64,000 bases of DNA from Zasmidium citrigriseum (GCA_002786025.1 NHNW01000009.1:750376-814375), one strand, 5' to 3'; positions 43,496-54,867 are shown, numbered from the stretch's first letter. Notes: generated from the letters alone by a model not told the origin. Made by a program: numbers and translations.

Positions 43496-44165
43496 GGAGG
43501 CGCTGCGGGGACCGTCGCCGCCGGCTTTGAAGCGGAATGGGAGTGTCGAGGCCAGTTTGGCGGAGTGGGGTGAGGAGTCGAGTGGGAGTGGTGTTGGGGG
43601 ACTGAAATTGAGAAATGCTCGAGCGTATCGATAAGGACTCGAAATTTAGACTTTGGGCTTGTGGCTTGGCGTGGCCCGTGTCGAGGCGAAGGTGAGGTGA
43701 GGTGAGGGAGGACGTTCACCACCGCCTTCTCTTTCCACTCTACTCTATCAATAACGGGATCGAATCCGATGTGTCCTGCAATCGCAGGATCTCCGCCATT
43801 TGAACGAGTTCCACTATCCCAACCGATTGCATAGGGGCACAGAAACCGCCGAGACGTCGGAGAACGCCTCTACCTACCAGTAGCAACGCCATCAAGGTCC
43901 GTCGAACGCCTTTGGAGCGCAAGTGAATATATACACGTACACACATACTCGATCTTTCAAGACTGCACATGCAGCAGCCATGGATTTACTGCTTAGAAAC
44001 ACCAAGAGCGGACGGTGGAAACGATAGGTGAAAGTGACCCGACCATGACGTTGCCATGACTGCAACTCTCTCTTTGCCATCAGATGTCTTTAAAGCCGCT
44101 GTCTCTTTACTCCGTCCGTTTTTCATTCTAGAAACCAGCGAAAGACTTGATACTTACTCGTGAAA
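43496..44165. promoter_or_regulatory. Divergent promoter region
   Basis: 670 bases between TSR1 (minus) and mannose-6-phosphate isomerase (plus). It contains no supported gene; both promoters are expected here. Confidence 0.5.
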
Positions 44166-45431
44166 ATGGCCACCAAAGTCGAACCAGCATACCGCCTCAA
44201 GTGCTCCTGCAACCAATATCCTTGGGGGAAGCAGGGCTCTAACAGCATCTCAGCCCGACTCTGCGAGAAGCAGCAAGGTTGGGACGGTGACGGCCCTCAG
44301 AGAGATTTCAAGATCGACGAGAACAAGCCATATGCTGAGATGTGGATGGGCACTTATCCTGTTCTTCCCAGCTATGTCGCCGATACTGGCGAGGACCTTC
44401 AGGATGTGATCGACAGGCATCCGAAGGAGCTGCTCGGGGAGGAGACGCTGAAGAAGTTCGGTCATTCCAAGTTGCCTTACCTCCCGAAAGTGCTGTCGAT
44501 TTCGAAGGCACTGCCTCTTCAACTTCATCCCAACAAGGACATGGCTAGCAAGTTGCACCAACAGAAGCCCGATGCCTTCACAGATCCGAACCACAAGCCG
44601 GAGATTGCTCTTGCTTTGGGCAAATTCGAAGCGTTCTGCGGCTTCAAACCTCTTGCCGACATTGCAGAGCTGCTGAAGCTGGAACCTTTGCAACGCTTCT
44701 GTCCACAGGACCAACTATCCAACTTCACCAACGACAAGCTCAAGGAAGTCGTACGCAAGATGCTCACCACAAGCGAGGAAGACGTCCGCTCAATATACAA
44801 AGCCTTGACTCCTCTTTCAGAGTCGAACTTCGGCAAAGACACCTACATACCCAAGCTCGCACAACGCTTGGCCGACCAATACTCTGAAGCCGACCCGGGA
44901 ATCTTGGTCGCCCTGATCACGATGAACTACCTGGTCCTCAACGCAGGCGACAGCATCTACATCCCCGCCGACGGCATCCACGCATATCTCTCTGGCGACA
45001 TCATCGAATGCATGGCCCGGTCGAACAACGTCCTAAACACAGGATTCTGTCCGTCGGCAGAACGCAGCAACGTCGATCTCTTCTGCGAGTGCCTGACGTT
45101 CACACCTCACTCCGCAGAAGAGAGTCTGTTGAAGCCGAAGTCATACTCTCGGAGCAAGAACGGCAAGACTCAAATCTACGCACCGCCGATGAGCGAGTTC
45201 GACATGCTGCAAACCGAGTTGAAGGCCGGAGAGAACGAGACACTAGGCGCGAGCGGTGGACCAAGCATCCTCATCGCCAGCAGAGGCAACGCATCCATGA
45301 AAGCCGGGGGCAAGCCCTACGAACTCAACGAAGGCTTTGTATACTTCGTCGCTCCTGGTGTTGAGATCGAGTTGGAGAGCAGAGATGGTCTGCTGATGCA
45401 CACGGCCTTCGTTGAAGGCGCCACGAAATAG
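44166..45431 (+). CDS. Mannose-6-phosphate isomerase
   Basis: 421-residue single-exon type I phosphomannose isomerase (Pmi40/ManA). It interconverts fructose-6-phosphate and mannose-6-phosphate, feeding GDP-mannose for protein glycosylation and wall mannan. Visible motifs: YPWGKQG at the N terminus, AEMWMGTYP, the zinc-ligand QLHPNK segment, DPNHKPEIALAL and IPADGIHAYLSGDIIECMARSNN, with the active-site Arg. Length matches yeast Pmi40 (429). The ATG at 44166 has an AAAATGG context. Cytosolic. Confidence 0.96.
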   Translation: MATKVEPAYRLKCSCNQYPWGKQGSNSISARLCEKQQGWDGDGPQRDFKIDENKPYAEMWMGTYPVLPSYVADTGEDLQDVIDRHPKELLGEETLKKFGHSKLPYLPKVLSISKALPLQLHPNKDMASKLHQQKPDAFTDPNHKPEIALALGKFEAFCGFKPLADIAELLKLEPLQRFCPQDQLSNFTNDKLKEVVRKMLTTSEEDVRSIYKALTPLSESNFGKDTYIPKLAQRLADQYSEADPGILVALITMNYLVLNAGDSIYIPADGIHAYLSGDIIECMARSNNVLNTGFCPSAERSNVDLFCECLTFTPHSAEESLLKPKSYSRSKNGKTQIYAPPMSEFDMLQTELKAGENETLGASGGPSILIASRGNASMKAGGKPYELNEGFVYFVAPGVEIELESRDGLLMHTAFVEGATK

Positions 45432-45861
45432 TTGAGAGACGGATAACAGGTATAGATTAGAATCGCTGAAATTCGAAGTCTTTGTTGCTTGAATGAATGA
45501 CACGAAAAGCTTTTTCTCTTCCCGCACAGCTACAGCAGACGGCAAGCTGCGTATGACCCGCTTAGGAGAATTGGAATGGTCGTGTGCTTCGTGAAGCTTT
45601 GGAGAACAAAGGACGGGTGTTTGACACACGCGCCGGGAGCTTGGTGAGTGTGATGTACAGAAGCGACATACTAATGCTACCCTTGAACATCCCCATGTCC
45701 TAAGGATCGTCGTCGTCTTTTAGAAATTCGCACAGTGGCTCATGGAGTAATAAAACGATCGAGAACGTTCAAGGAAACATCGTCCACAGCGAGAACTTCA
45801 TGGTATTCGAATCTCCTCCTTCCACCTCAATTATCGCCACTAACCACCCTCCAGAATAACG
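45432..45861. other. Intergenic region
   Basis: 430 bases between the isomerase and the small membrane protein. Nothing specific is seen. Confidence 0.5.
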
Positions 45862-46224
45862 ATGGACCACCCACCACCCCTCCCCTACATCCCCCGGCCA
45901 CGCATCGATTCATCCACCTCCCAACCGCGCGAGATCCTCATCCCCATAGCCTCCAGCTCTCCACCAGCCTACACCTTCGACCTCCCACCACCCTCCTACC
46001 AACGAGAACGCACCACCTCGTTCATCTACTATCCCGGTCGTTGGAGCCAGCAACAACGAAGACAGTACTGTCATTCCTCGAGTGAAACGTCTTCGAGCGA
46101 TGGGGATGGGGAGGGTTGTTCGCGATGTGAGATTGTGTTTTTGATTGTGGTGTTTATTGTGGTGGCGACTTTTGGGATTGTGGGTGGTGTGCTGGATGGG
46201 AGGGGGAGGGAGGCGAAGGAGTAG
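45862..46224 (+). CDS. Small predicted membrane protein with PY-like motifs
   Basis: Intronless 120-residue frame. The N-terminal two-thirds are Pro/Ser-rich with SPPAY and PPPSY, which fit the PPxY pattern bound by WW domains of Rsp5/Nedd4-type ubiquitin ligases. A Ser-rich stretch with two nearby cysteines (CSRCE) leads into one transmembrane helix (about 90-110, IVFLIVVFIVVATFGIVGG) and a short charged tail. This is the layout of tail-anchored or adaptor proteins. No family recognised; the antisense strand has a frame as well, but this strand has a good ATG and better logic. It could be spurious. Confidence 0.5.
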   Translation: MDHPPPLPYIPRPRIDSSTSQPREILIPIASSSPPAYTFDLPPPSYQRERTTSFIYYPGRWSQQQRRQYCHSSSETSSSDGDGEGCSRCEIVFLIVVFIVVATFGIVGGVLDGRGREAKE

Positions 46225-46318
46225 CATTTATGAGAGGGTGGGTTGGGGAGGTCCGAGAGGCAGGGAGGATCAAGAGTAATTCGCAAGAATAATCGTACAA
46301 GCTTGGGTATCTTCCTTC

Positions 46319-48583
46319 TCAAATGACCGACGGAACGCTCGCAGCAGACGCATCCATACTCGAAGCAGCCTTGCCGCCCTGGCCCTGTTGTCGACGAGTC
46401 TGCCATTGAAGTTTGGCTTTCTCCAGTGCGGTCTTCGCAGATGTACCGGTGCCGACCATTTTCTCCTGTGCCCAGCCGACGTAGCTCTGCTCGTTCTTCT
46501 TCTCGATCTCCTTTTCAAGGTCGTTGACGTACTCGTCGGACACGCCATCTTTCTCTCCAGCGGCCTTAGCATCCGTCTTCACAGCATCGTCCTTCTTGCC
46601 TTCTTTCTCCTTCTGCTCGGACTCGGCTCGCTCTTGCTCAAGCTCTTCCTTCATTTCTTGGTTCTTGAGCAGCATATCTTCTTCCTCAACGGCCTCGTAA
46701 TCGACGTCTTCGAAGCCGATCTTCTTCAAGATGTTTCCAGTGGCGAATCTGTAGCTGGTGTGGCCCTTGATCATGTCGCTCACATCCACGTTCTCGACAC
46801 CTTTGACGTTCTCAACAGCTTGCAGTCCAGCAACGCCGAGTGAGACACTATGACTTCGATAGAGGAACCCGAGGATGTAGTCATTGGAGCTGAAAACGTT
46901 GACGACTCGTCCGGACACCACGCTCCTGATCATTCGCCAGTCTGCTGCAGTAGACGGAGCAGGCGTACCAATGAGGACGACAGATTCGATGAGGCCGAAA
47001 GCCCGGCGTTGAGCGAGATGCTGGAGACAGGTGAAGATCACCTTCGCGCCCAAGCTGTAACCCACGAGTGTCACCGGACGCTCGCCTTGTGCCTTGTTGA
47101 TGAGGGCATCCGCAAGGACCTCGCCAGCCTTTGCTGCTCGGTAGTTGGCAACACTGAATGGGTTGTCCAGCACTCGAGATACTTTGAGCAAAGCCAGCGG
47201 CCAAAGTCCAGCAGAAAGTGCTCCGAAGACCGTGCGTTTGATAATTTCCACCTTGGCAACACTCCATGCCGCGGAAGTCACCATTGTGGTCATCGCATTG
47301 CCTAAACTCATCAGAGCTTCCAATTCCCAGCGCAGGGCGAACGACTCTAGTTGAATGCCAAGTACTTTCCAGGGATCCACGACTTCATCTTGGTTGGTGA
47401 GCCATCCAGTGATACCGACTCCAACACGCAGTCTTCGGTGTTCTTTCTCGATCTTCCTTGGCTTGTGGTAGTCTCTGCACGGTACAAATGCAAAGTCTTC
47501 AACTTCTCGAGCATACTGGTCCATCATTTGACCAGTCATTCTGCCTCCGTATGCACCGAAAAGGCCACCAACCAGGACAGAGCTGCCAGCCAATGCACCT
47601 AAGTATCCTGCCGCTGCTGTAGCGCCTAGACCAAGGCCTCCCATAACCGTACCGATACCAGCAGCAAGCAATGGCGCTGCTAGACCTCCGGTAATGGCCA
47701 GGAGTGCTGCCCCTCCAGCCGTGGCAAGACCAACTTTCCAGCGTCGCCCGCTCTTGTTTTCTTCTGCTCGCTTTTTCTTCTCCTCGTCCGCGCTCATATT
47801 CTCGGCTGCCGTAAGAAGGACCCGAGCAACTTTCGCTTCGTCGTGGGCGAGTATGTCGATGGGTAAGTGGAGACTCGTGGAGATATGTAGTAGGAGTACT
47901 CGTGAATGGGATTGGTAATGCTCGAGACTCAGAAGTAGCAAGAGGAGAGAATGTAATATGAGTGCCTTCTGATCTTCCGGCAGCCGCCTCAAGGTGTTCT
48001 GAACTGGAGGGTATACCTCCATCATCGAATGTTGTACTCCTTCGTCGTACTTGGGCAGGTCAGGGAATTTCATCTCAGGCGCCACCCCACGTTCCTCTGC
48101 TTCCTCTTTCTTCGGCTGCGCCTTGTGTTTGTGGGATTCTGCTTTCTCACGAGAATTGACAACTTCTCCGACTCGTTGGATCACCGAAGACCTCCACTCG
48201 TCGAAGAACTTCAACGCCGCAGTCTTCAGCTCTTGCATCTTCTCCTCACTCAGCTCTTTCTCACGCTTTGCTAGCTCCTTTGCTTCTTCCTTCTTAGCAG
48301 CCGCATCTTTCTTCTCTTGCTCTGCAGAGGATGCGCCCTCTTCTCCCTCGCTCTTTGCATTGGCTACCTGATCCGCCTTCTGGCCAGTCTCTTTAGCATC
48401 GAAGGCATCGACAATTACTTGTCGCATAGCCTCCGTGCAGTCGGCAATGAGTATCGTGAGAGCACTGCGATCCTCTTCACTCTCGAGGATTGTTGTAAGG
48501 GATTCGCCTTCTTCGCCGTTATTGCTGGCATCGTTGCTGTGACCTTTGAACGCTGAGGTGGCCTTGGAGAACATCTTCGACAT
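46319..48583 (-). CDS. DUF726 protein, TMCO4/Mil1-like
   Basis: Single-exon 754-residue protein. The family (human TMCO4, yeast YFL034W/Mil1) combines a hydrophobic segment with an alpha/beta-hydrolase-like region. Here a charged Glu/Lys-rich coiled coil (about 85-170) is followed by a glycine-rich hydrophobic stretch (VGLATAGGAALLAITGGLAAPLLAAG-like, about 20-60 residues of membrane-prone sequence) and then the elbow GYSLGAKV, which keeps the Ser nucleophile. The C terminus is again charged coiled coil. The yeast protein interacts with the clathrin adaptor AP-1; that role is inferred by homology. It converges with the small membrane protein. Confidence 0.87.
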   Translation of the reverse strand: MSKMFSKATSAFKGHSNDASNNGEEGESLTTILESEEDRSALTILIADCTEAMRQVIVDAFDAKETGQKADQVANAKSEGEEGASSAEQEKKDAAAKKEEAKELAKREKELSEEKMQELKTAALKFFDEWRSSVIQRVGEVVNSREKAESHKHKAQPKKEEAEERGVAPEMKFPDLPKYDEGVQHSMMEVYPPVQNTLRRLPEDQKALILHSLLLLLLSLEHYQSHSRVLLLHISTSLHLPIDILAHDEAKVARVLLTAAENMSADEEKKKRAEENKSGRRWKVGLATAGGAALLAITGGLAAPLLAAGIGTVMGGLGLGATAAAGYLGALAGSSVLVGGLFGAYGGRMTGQMMDQYAREVEDFAFVPCRDYHKPRKIEKEHRRLRVGVGITGWLTNQDEVVDPWKVLGIQLESFALRWELEALMSLGNAMTTMVTSAAWSVAKVEIIKRTVFGALSAGLWPLALLKVSRVLDNPFSVANYRAAKAGEVLADALINKAQGERPVTLVGYSLGAKVIFTCLQHLAQRRAFGLIESVVLIGTPAPSTAADWRMIRSVVSGRVVNVFSSNDYILGFLYRSHSVSLGVAGLQAVENVKGVENVDVSDMIKGHTSYRFATGNILKKIGFEDVDYEAVEEEDMLLKNQEMKEELEQERAESEQKEKEGKKDDAVKTDAKAAGEKDGVSDEYVNDLEKEIEKKNEQSYVGWAQEKMVGTGTSAKTALEKAKLQWQTRRQQGQGGKAASSMDASAASVPSVI

Positions 48584-49478
48584 GATGGTCGGTAGGTTGC
48601 TTCAGGGTCCTGGCGGCTGAATCGTCCAATATGCCGCCTTATAGTGGTTCAGCAGTGGGTCAGACGGAAGTTGGAGCAAGGATATTGCTTAAGCTCACGT
48701 CAACCTGTTCGTGGTCTCTGAGCCGCCTGCTCCTGCGATACGGCTATGACGTCGATCAGATACTTGCCTGGTCTGTGCGCTTGAGCGTAATAAATGAACA
48801 TGTGGACAGCATGAAGTTGGAAGATGGATGATGCTATTGGAACGTGTACTCTTCACCTTTGAGTCGTACGAGAAATGACTTTAGAGACTGGGAGAAACCA
48901 TTGACGACTTTAGGGGCGGGATTCTGCTTTCAATGACTGCAGTCGCGGTTCATGCCGACGAAAGGAGATGACTTCTCGAAAAGGCCTATCATCGGCGGCT
49001 GACGGTGTGAATTCAGGCCTATCATATGCCGTTCGAGAACATGAGGGCATTCAAACGAGCGTGGAAGGTCTGCATTTTGAGAGGAATCTGGATCCGCGAT
49101 TGTGTTGATAGCGTCCAGACGGGCCCCTGGGTTGGAGCGTATAGGACCGTCTCGAGGCTCGCTCAGTCGCGATATCCTTTCATTCGGTTGTCGATACTTT
49201 GGTGTCTTTTTCTCGTGTCGTAGAAGCGTGTGATGGAATGCGAGAGTGGGAGATGCATTTAGGAGAAGATCTGGATTGCTGCTGACGCGTGCTGCAATCC
49301 TGGTTCTCCAGGCACGGTCCGCTTCCTTTCAGGTGCCACCGAGGCATCTTCACAACTGTCTTGGCTTTGTACACCTGACAATAAACTTTGCTGCTCTCGC
49401 GACACTGATGCGACCTATCGCCAGGAGTAATTTTCTACTGAACAGTGTCGTTGAGGAACAGAGATCGATGGTGTCCTC
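48584..49478. other. Divergent intergenic region
   Basis: 895 bases between the TMCO4-like gene (minus) and the ARMH3-like gene (plus). Only short frames occur; promoters of both are expected. Confidence 0.5.
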
Positions 49479-51664
49479 ATGGAGGCTCAATCGCCGCTCA
49501 CCCAACAAGCGCGGCCGGATGTCTTCGAGCCGAAGGTCGTAGGGCTCTACAGGCGGCTATTTCGAGTATGGAGCGGTCAGATCGCAAAGTAAATTCATGT
49601 GGGCTAATTTGGGCAGGAAGTCGAAGATGATGAGAAGGACGATGGCTTCTGGAGCACTCTGTTTCTTCTGAAGCCAGACACTACAGCGTTGAGGGAGATA
49701 CTCGACAACACCGATGCCGAATTTCTCATACATCTCCAGGTATTGTGTCGATCTATATCCCATTCGCCGCTCAGAATACGGTCCTGACTTATTCTAGCAC
49801 CAGCCTCAACAACTTCTGCTCCATGCTCTTGCCAAGATCAAGGATGCCGAAGCACCAATCGACGAGAATGCACTCGATGTAAGTGACTGTCCAATATCTC
49901 TACGATCGACGTTACCAATTCATGACTTAGACTTTGACAGTCTTCTTCGCTGTCATTCTCGCAAAGAAGTTCACCAATCCAAGTTCGGACGTCATCGAAG
50001 TGCTAGCAGGTCTGGACAACGTCGACACCGTTTTCTCGGATTTGGTTGGGACACTCGACCAAGCTATTAAGGATGGCAGAAGTAGTAAGATGCATTGGAA
50101 AGATCGGAAGTGCATGTGACTGACAATTACTAGCCGAAGTACGTCAGAAAGCTGTTCGTACTGCCATTGCGGTCGTTGCTGGAGGCTATCAGACTGCACT
50201 AGTCTCGTACTTTGTGCATCGAGACTTCTTCCCAGCGCTTATGAAGGTATGGATGCCCCTGTATTTTTGGCTGATACCATGCTGATCCAAATTGTACAGC
50301 TCGTTCACCAGCTTGACAATCCACTAAAAGCATCAGAGCCGCTATTACTGACCGGTCTGCTTGCCAACTACAACAAATTTGAAGTGCACAACCAGTACCG
50401 AGTCCGTTTTGCAGACTTTGTCAACGAAGAAACGATGTCAAAAGTCGTTCATAGCGTGGCTTGGACAACCGCTGTCCTTCGTGAGCGTTACGTTGCCATC
50501 CAAGACGACACACCAGTTGGCTGGAGTATCGGCGGTACTCTTTCGTACGTTGGCCTGGGAGCGCTGGCAGGCGTGAAGCCTGCTGCTCCAGCACTGACAG
50601 AAGATCAGCAAAAGGAGCTCTTCGCACAACAGTGAGTCGTCTGTGCCACGGATTTGTATCTCAACTTACTGATACTCATCAGACCTGGCGGAGAGACCGC
50701 CTCCCTACTCACACTCTACGACTTCGCCTTGGCCAACAAGCTCTTCTGCCATCATCTCATCACTCTTCCTTCGGACGAGAAAGGCCAAGCACCGCCATTC
50801 AGCACGTTCCTCTCATTCACCTCCTACCTATACCAACACGCCTATCGAAACCTGCGAGCCTCACTGTACGCCTACCTGACGCTGCTCGTCCTCCTCATCC
50901 TAGTGGAAGAGCCCACTACGGCAAAGCTCTTGTCGGAGACAATTGCTCCCGTCAGGCTTTGTCGACAGCGCCCACCCCAACTTCCGCTACCGAAGGGCGA
51001 GCGTCCATACATCGCTTCTATCATCGACCTCGTCATCGATGGCATGAATCACAATCTTCGAAAGCGACTAGATGCACACTTCTACAACCAGAGCATCGCG
51101 GTCTTGTCACGAACGCTCTCGCACCTGGCAAAGTCAAGGACAAAACTGACATACCACTGGTCGGAAGTCTGGCGGTCTCTTCTGTCGTTCGTCCGGTTTC
51201 TCACCACCTACGCCGATGACCTCAAGACTCTGTCTGGAATCAATCAACTGGTGGCGAGCTTGACAGACCTTCTGACGGTTGCTTTGACCAACGGCGAAGC
51301 CTTCTTGCCAGATGCCGCAGCGTACGATGATCTGTTCTACAAGCTCGTCGAATCAGGTGAGGCTCTCATCAAATTCCGAGACGTCTACAACCTCAGCAAA
51401 CCTGAAGCCAATACCCCAATCAACACTCTGATTGGGGTATCCAAGCACTATCAGGAGCTCATCGAGACACAGAAGAGCAAGAGTACTCACCTGACGCCCA
51501 GAGAGGTGAACAAGATCATCAAGCAGGGCTATGATACTCTCTCGATCGAGACCAAAGAAGGGCTGGACCATGTCGAGAAATTCAGAGAGGCCGATTACAA
51601 AGTCGAGCTTAAGAAGATCGCGAGAGTCGCAGTGACTGATGCAGCACTGCTCGTATCATCGTAA
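49479..51664 (+). CDS. ARMH3-like (DUF1741) protein, seven exons
   Basis: Exons 49479-49565, 49617-49739, 49798-49878, 49931-50081, 50134-50246, 50300-50631 and 50683-51664 join in frame (introns about 51-58 bases) into 622 residues. It is homologous to armadillo-like helical domain protein 3 (ARMH3/C10orf76), an all-helical protein that in animals helps recruit PI4KB to the Golgi. Conserved text includes FWSTLFLLKPD, the segment KPTNPSSDV-like (KFTNPSSDVI) and the C-terminal DUF1741 region (WSEVWRSLLSFVRFLTTYADDL). The start is the ATG in the first exon that reads MEAQSPLTQ. Fungal function is not tested to my knowledge. Confidence 0.88.
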
Positions 51665-51727
51665 TAGATTTTAGCTTCTATATCCATCTATCCAGGACTC
51701 TGGCACTTGCACTGTTCATCTTCCACC

Positions 51728-52495
51728 TTAGTCCCTCGGCATCGTAAAGCTCTCCAACGCCTCCTCGACCACCCCAAAAGCCCACTTCACACACTCATTC
51801 ATATCCCTCAACGCCTTATCCGGCGCCGCCCTTATTCCCAGCCGCCCCAAAACTTCCTCATCATACGCACCCTCAACATCCGCATTCTTAAACATAAACT
51901 CATGATCCTTACAGTAATTCGGCCAAACCACTTTATCCACATACCCAGGTGGATCCTCCCAAAAGCCCTCCAGCGTCACATACCCACTCCTCGCTTCCCT
52001 CCTCGCTTTCGCCGTCTGATAATCCGTCCGCAGGAAAAGTTTCACATCAATAAGATCTCGAATCGGTTTCATCCCTTCCGAGTAAAGCAAAAAGCCATCA
52101 ATAATAGCTATAGGCGGCGCATCGGCGAACATCCATTTCGAGGATTTCCACTTCAAGTCCTCGATCAACCCTTTATCGACAGCGACTTCGCCGACGGAGT
52201 TCTGGTCTTCTTTGGAGATGAAGTCTGGAGGCGAGGTCCCGTGTTTGCGGATGTATTCTAGGGCGGACTGGAATTGGGGGAGGTTTATTGCTTCGAGGCA
52301 GTCCCAGTCGGCGATTTTGTGTTCTGGGTGTAGGGGGATGTCGGAGTCGTTTTTGTAGAAATCGTCTTCGTGGAGGATGAAGGTCTTGACGAAGATGTCG
52401 CGGAGGATGCGGGCGAGGGTTGTTTTGCCTGAGGAGGATACGCCGGAGATTCCAATTACGATGGCGTTGGGTTTTGAGATGGCGGCTTCTGCCAT
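51728..52495 (-). CDS. NRK1: Nicotinamide riboside kinase
   Basis: 255-residue P-loop kinase. It phosphorylates nicotinamide riboside (and nicotinic acid riboside) to the mononucleotide in the NAD salvage pathway. The Walker A GVSSSGKTTLA is at about 17-27, followed by FILHEDDFYK, DWDCLEA and IIDGFLLYS, all characteristic of Nrk1, and a lid region rich in Arg (AKARREARSGY). The length matches yeast Nrk1 (240). I start at 52495, where the family's N terminus begins; in-frame codons run up to 52561. It is convergent with ARMH3, 63 bases away. Confidence 0.92.
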   Translation of the reverse strand: MAEAAISKPNAIVIGISGVSSSGKTTLARILRDIFVKTFILHEDDFYKNDSDIPLHPEHKIADWDCLEAINLPQFQSALEYIRKHGTSPPDFISKEDQNSVGEVAVDKGLIEDLKWKSSKWMFADAPPIAIIDGFLLYSEGMKPIRDLIDVKLFLRTDYQTAKARREARSGYVTLEGFWEDPPGYVDKVVWPNYCKDHEFMFKNADVEGAYDEEVLGRLGIRAAPDKALRDMNECVKWAFGVVEEALESFTMPRD

Positions 52496-53082
52496 GTTGG
52501 AGGGAACCGATAGGCGCCCGATAGGAGTCCTTGACTGTTGACTAAGGCCACTGAGGACCAAGACGTATCGCCGTGGTCTTGGATAGTTGATTGGATTGCG
52601 GACAGCGCTTCACTTGGGCGATATCATGAACCGAGAATCGTCTTTGGGGCACTTGATAGAACCCCGTTCGGTGGACGCTCCCGCAAGGCTCTCAGGATAT
52701 TGACGTTGGACCCAGCCCTCCAGAAGTCGCTCAGTATGCCTGTCGGCTGTGTTTGTGTCGAGGACAAGACTTTCACATGTGATTGCGTGTGACTGGCCAA
52801 GCTGGCTTCTGAATGTGAAGTCAAGTGAACGACCAGAGAAAGTTCGGCGCTAGTCGACGCTAAAGAGCTCGCTTCAGAAGTTCAGAACCTTCTGCAAGTG
52901 CAATCTCCTTCCGACTTCCAAACACCACGGTGCCACCTTCTTTGTCTCTGTTTCATCCACCACCTCCGCCAGCAAACACTCTTTCGCGATATCACCTCTG
53001 CGCGACCCTTCTGATATCAACGAGCCGACCACAAAGCATCTACTCGCGCCGACGACACACGGTTGCGAGACAGCCAGCCACC
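52496..53082. other. Divergent intergenic region
   Basis: 587 bases between the kinase (minus) and the KH protein (plus); expected to hold both promoters. The KH frame is open upstream to 52930, but family logic and context favour the ATG at 53083. Confidence 0.5.
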
Positions 53083-54867
53083 ATGGCTCAACCCGACATC
53101 TCCAGCATTCTCGCGGCCCTCTCGCAAGGTGAGTGGTGTTTTCCTCCACTAACACGTGCATATACGGCAGCATCTGACGGCCATCCAGCTCAGCAGCAGC
53201 CGGTTGGAACGCCGCAGCAGTCTGCGACTCCGCAACAACCTACTCCTGGCCAGCAACTCCCCTCAGGATACCCACCACCAAGCGTTCTCCCAGGCGCACC
53301 GCCCGGCGCACCTCCCTACCTCCCACAACCCTCAAGTACCGGCAGTGTCGACCTGAGTTCCATCAAGCCTGTCAGCAGCGGCTCGGTTAGCATTGCAGAT
53401 GCCATTGCGAAGGCCAGAAACATCGCAGAAAACAGGGGCATCCAGTCATACGACCATCGCGCCGCATCTTCGACACCACGCGAGGACCCACGCCGCCGCC
53501 AGCGCTCTCGATCTCGCTCCCGATCCCCACCTCGCCGCGATGCCTACGGCGGCAATCCCTACCGAGACGAGCGTCGCGAAGACCCACGCCGAGGCGGCTA
53601 CCGCCGTTCACCTTCCCAAGATCAGTTCCGAGGTGCCCGCGATCCCCCAATGGGTCATCGTGCCAACGATGGCGAGACCGAGACCATTCGCGTCAAGTCC
53701 TCGCTCGTTGGCTTGATCATTGGTCGCAATGGTGAGAACTTGCGAAAGGTCGAGGCCGAGACAGGAGCGCGTGTGCAATTCATCCAGGCAAAAGACTCCC
53801 ACGTCGCAGAGCGACAGTGCACCATCTCTGGCTCTCTACGTGCACGCGAGAATGCGAAGACGGCCATCTTTACTATCATTGAAGAAAACGGAGGTACACC
53901 AGCTTCAGCAACTCAAGAGAAGGGTGCGTACACTGCGGGCATGCCTGGTAGGGCCAAGGTAAACCTGCCAGCGCTGCGTGAAGGCGAAGCGAGCTCACAG
54001 ATCATGGTTCCCGACAAGACTGTCGGTCTCATCATTGGCCGTGGTGGTGAGACCATCAAAGACCTTCAGGAGCGATCGGGCTGCCATGTCAACATCGTTG
54101 GGGAGAACAAGAGCGTCAATGGTTTGAGACCAGTCAATCTGATTGGCAGTGAGCGTGCGACTGCCATGGCTAAAGAGCTGATCCTGGAGATTGTCGAGAG
54201 CGACAGCCGGACTCCTGGCGGGTCGGGCGGCGCGAACAATGCTCCTCAGCAACGCGATCGCGGTTATCAGAATGAGGGACGTGGAGGAGGTGGCGGCGGT
54301 GGCGGCGCTAGTAACGGCGGCGGCCGTGATCACATCGAGAAGACCATTCGAGTACCGTCCGAAGCTGTCGGTATGATCATTGGCAAGGGCGGTGAGACGA
54401 TCAAGGACATGCAGCGCACCACTGGCTGCAAGATCAATGTCAATCAGCCGAAGCCTCCGGATGTCCATCGTAACATTGATCTTGCAGGCACCGCCAGGGC
54501 CATGGAGGACGCCGAGAGGATCATCTGGGAGAAGGTCGAGACGGTCAGACAGCGTGATGCTGCATCTGGCCGTGGTGGTCAAGGACGTGATGACCGAGGC
54601 GGACAAGGTCAAGGACAGTATGACGCATACTCACAACCCCAGCAAGCACCACCAGCCGTGCCCGGATATGGATCGTATGCTGCAGCGCCACAGGTGCCGC
54701 CTCAAATGCCGGCATTCCAGATGCCAGTGCAGCAGGCGACACCTCAACCAGGAGCTCAGCCGGGTGAGCAGGCCGCCGCAGACCCTCAGCAACTCCAGCA
54801 ATGGTGGGCTTCCTGGGCGGCCTACATGCAACAACAGCAGCAGCATGGAGCACCTGGGACACAGTAA
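53083..54867 (+). CDS. Triple-KH-domain RNA-binding protein
   Basis: About 580 residues after removing a 42-base in-frame intron (53129-53170, GTGAGT...GGCAG). The N terminus is Gln/Pro-rich and followed by an Arg/Ser/Arg-Asp-rich stretch (about 120-180, RSRSRSRSPPRR). Three KH domains follow at about 185-250, 290-355 and 405-470, each with the GxxG loop (LIIGRNGE, LIIGRGGE, MIIGKGGE). A Gly-rich segment, then a Gln/Pro-rich C terminus with a WWASWAAYM tail close the protein. The layout resembles FUBP/KSRP-type proteins with RNA or single-stranded DNA binding; a nuclear mRNA role is likely. Targets unknown. Confidence 0.92.
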   Translation: MAQPDISSILAALSQGEWCFPPLTRAYTAASDGHPAQQQPVGTPQQSATPQQPTPGQQLPSGYPPPSVLPGAPPGAPPYLPQPSSTGSVDLSSIKPVSSGSVSIADAIAKARNIAENRGIQSYDHRAASSTPREDPRRRQRSRSRSRSPPRRDAYGGNPYRDERREDPRRGGYRRSPSQDQFRGARDPPMGHRANDGETETIRVKSSLVGLIIGRNGENLRKVEAETGARVQFIQAKDSHVAERQCTISGSLRARENAKTAIFTIIEENGGTPASATQEKGAYTAGMPGRAKVNLPALREGEASSQIMVPDKTVGLIIGRGGETIKDLQERSGCHVNIVGENKSVNGLRPVNLIGSERATAMAKELILEIVESDSRTPGGSGGANNAPQQRDRGYQNEGRGGGGGGGGASNGGGRDHIEKTIRVPSEAVGMIIGKGGETIKDMQRTTGCKINVNQPKPPDVHRNIDLAGTARAMEDAERIIWEKVETVRQRDAASGRGGQGRDDRGGQGQGQYDAYSQPQQAPPAVPGYGSYAAAPQVPPQMPAFQMPVQQATPQPGAQPGEQAAADPQQLQQWWASWAAYMQQQQQHGAPGTQ

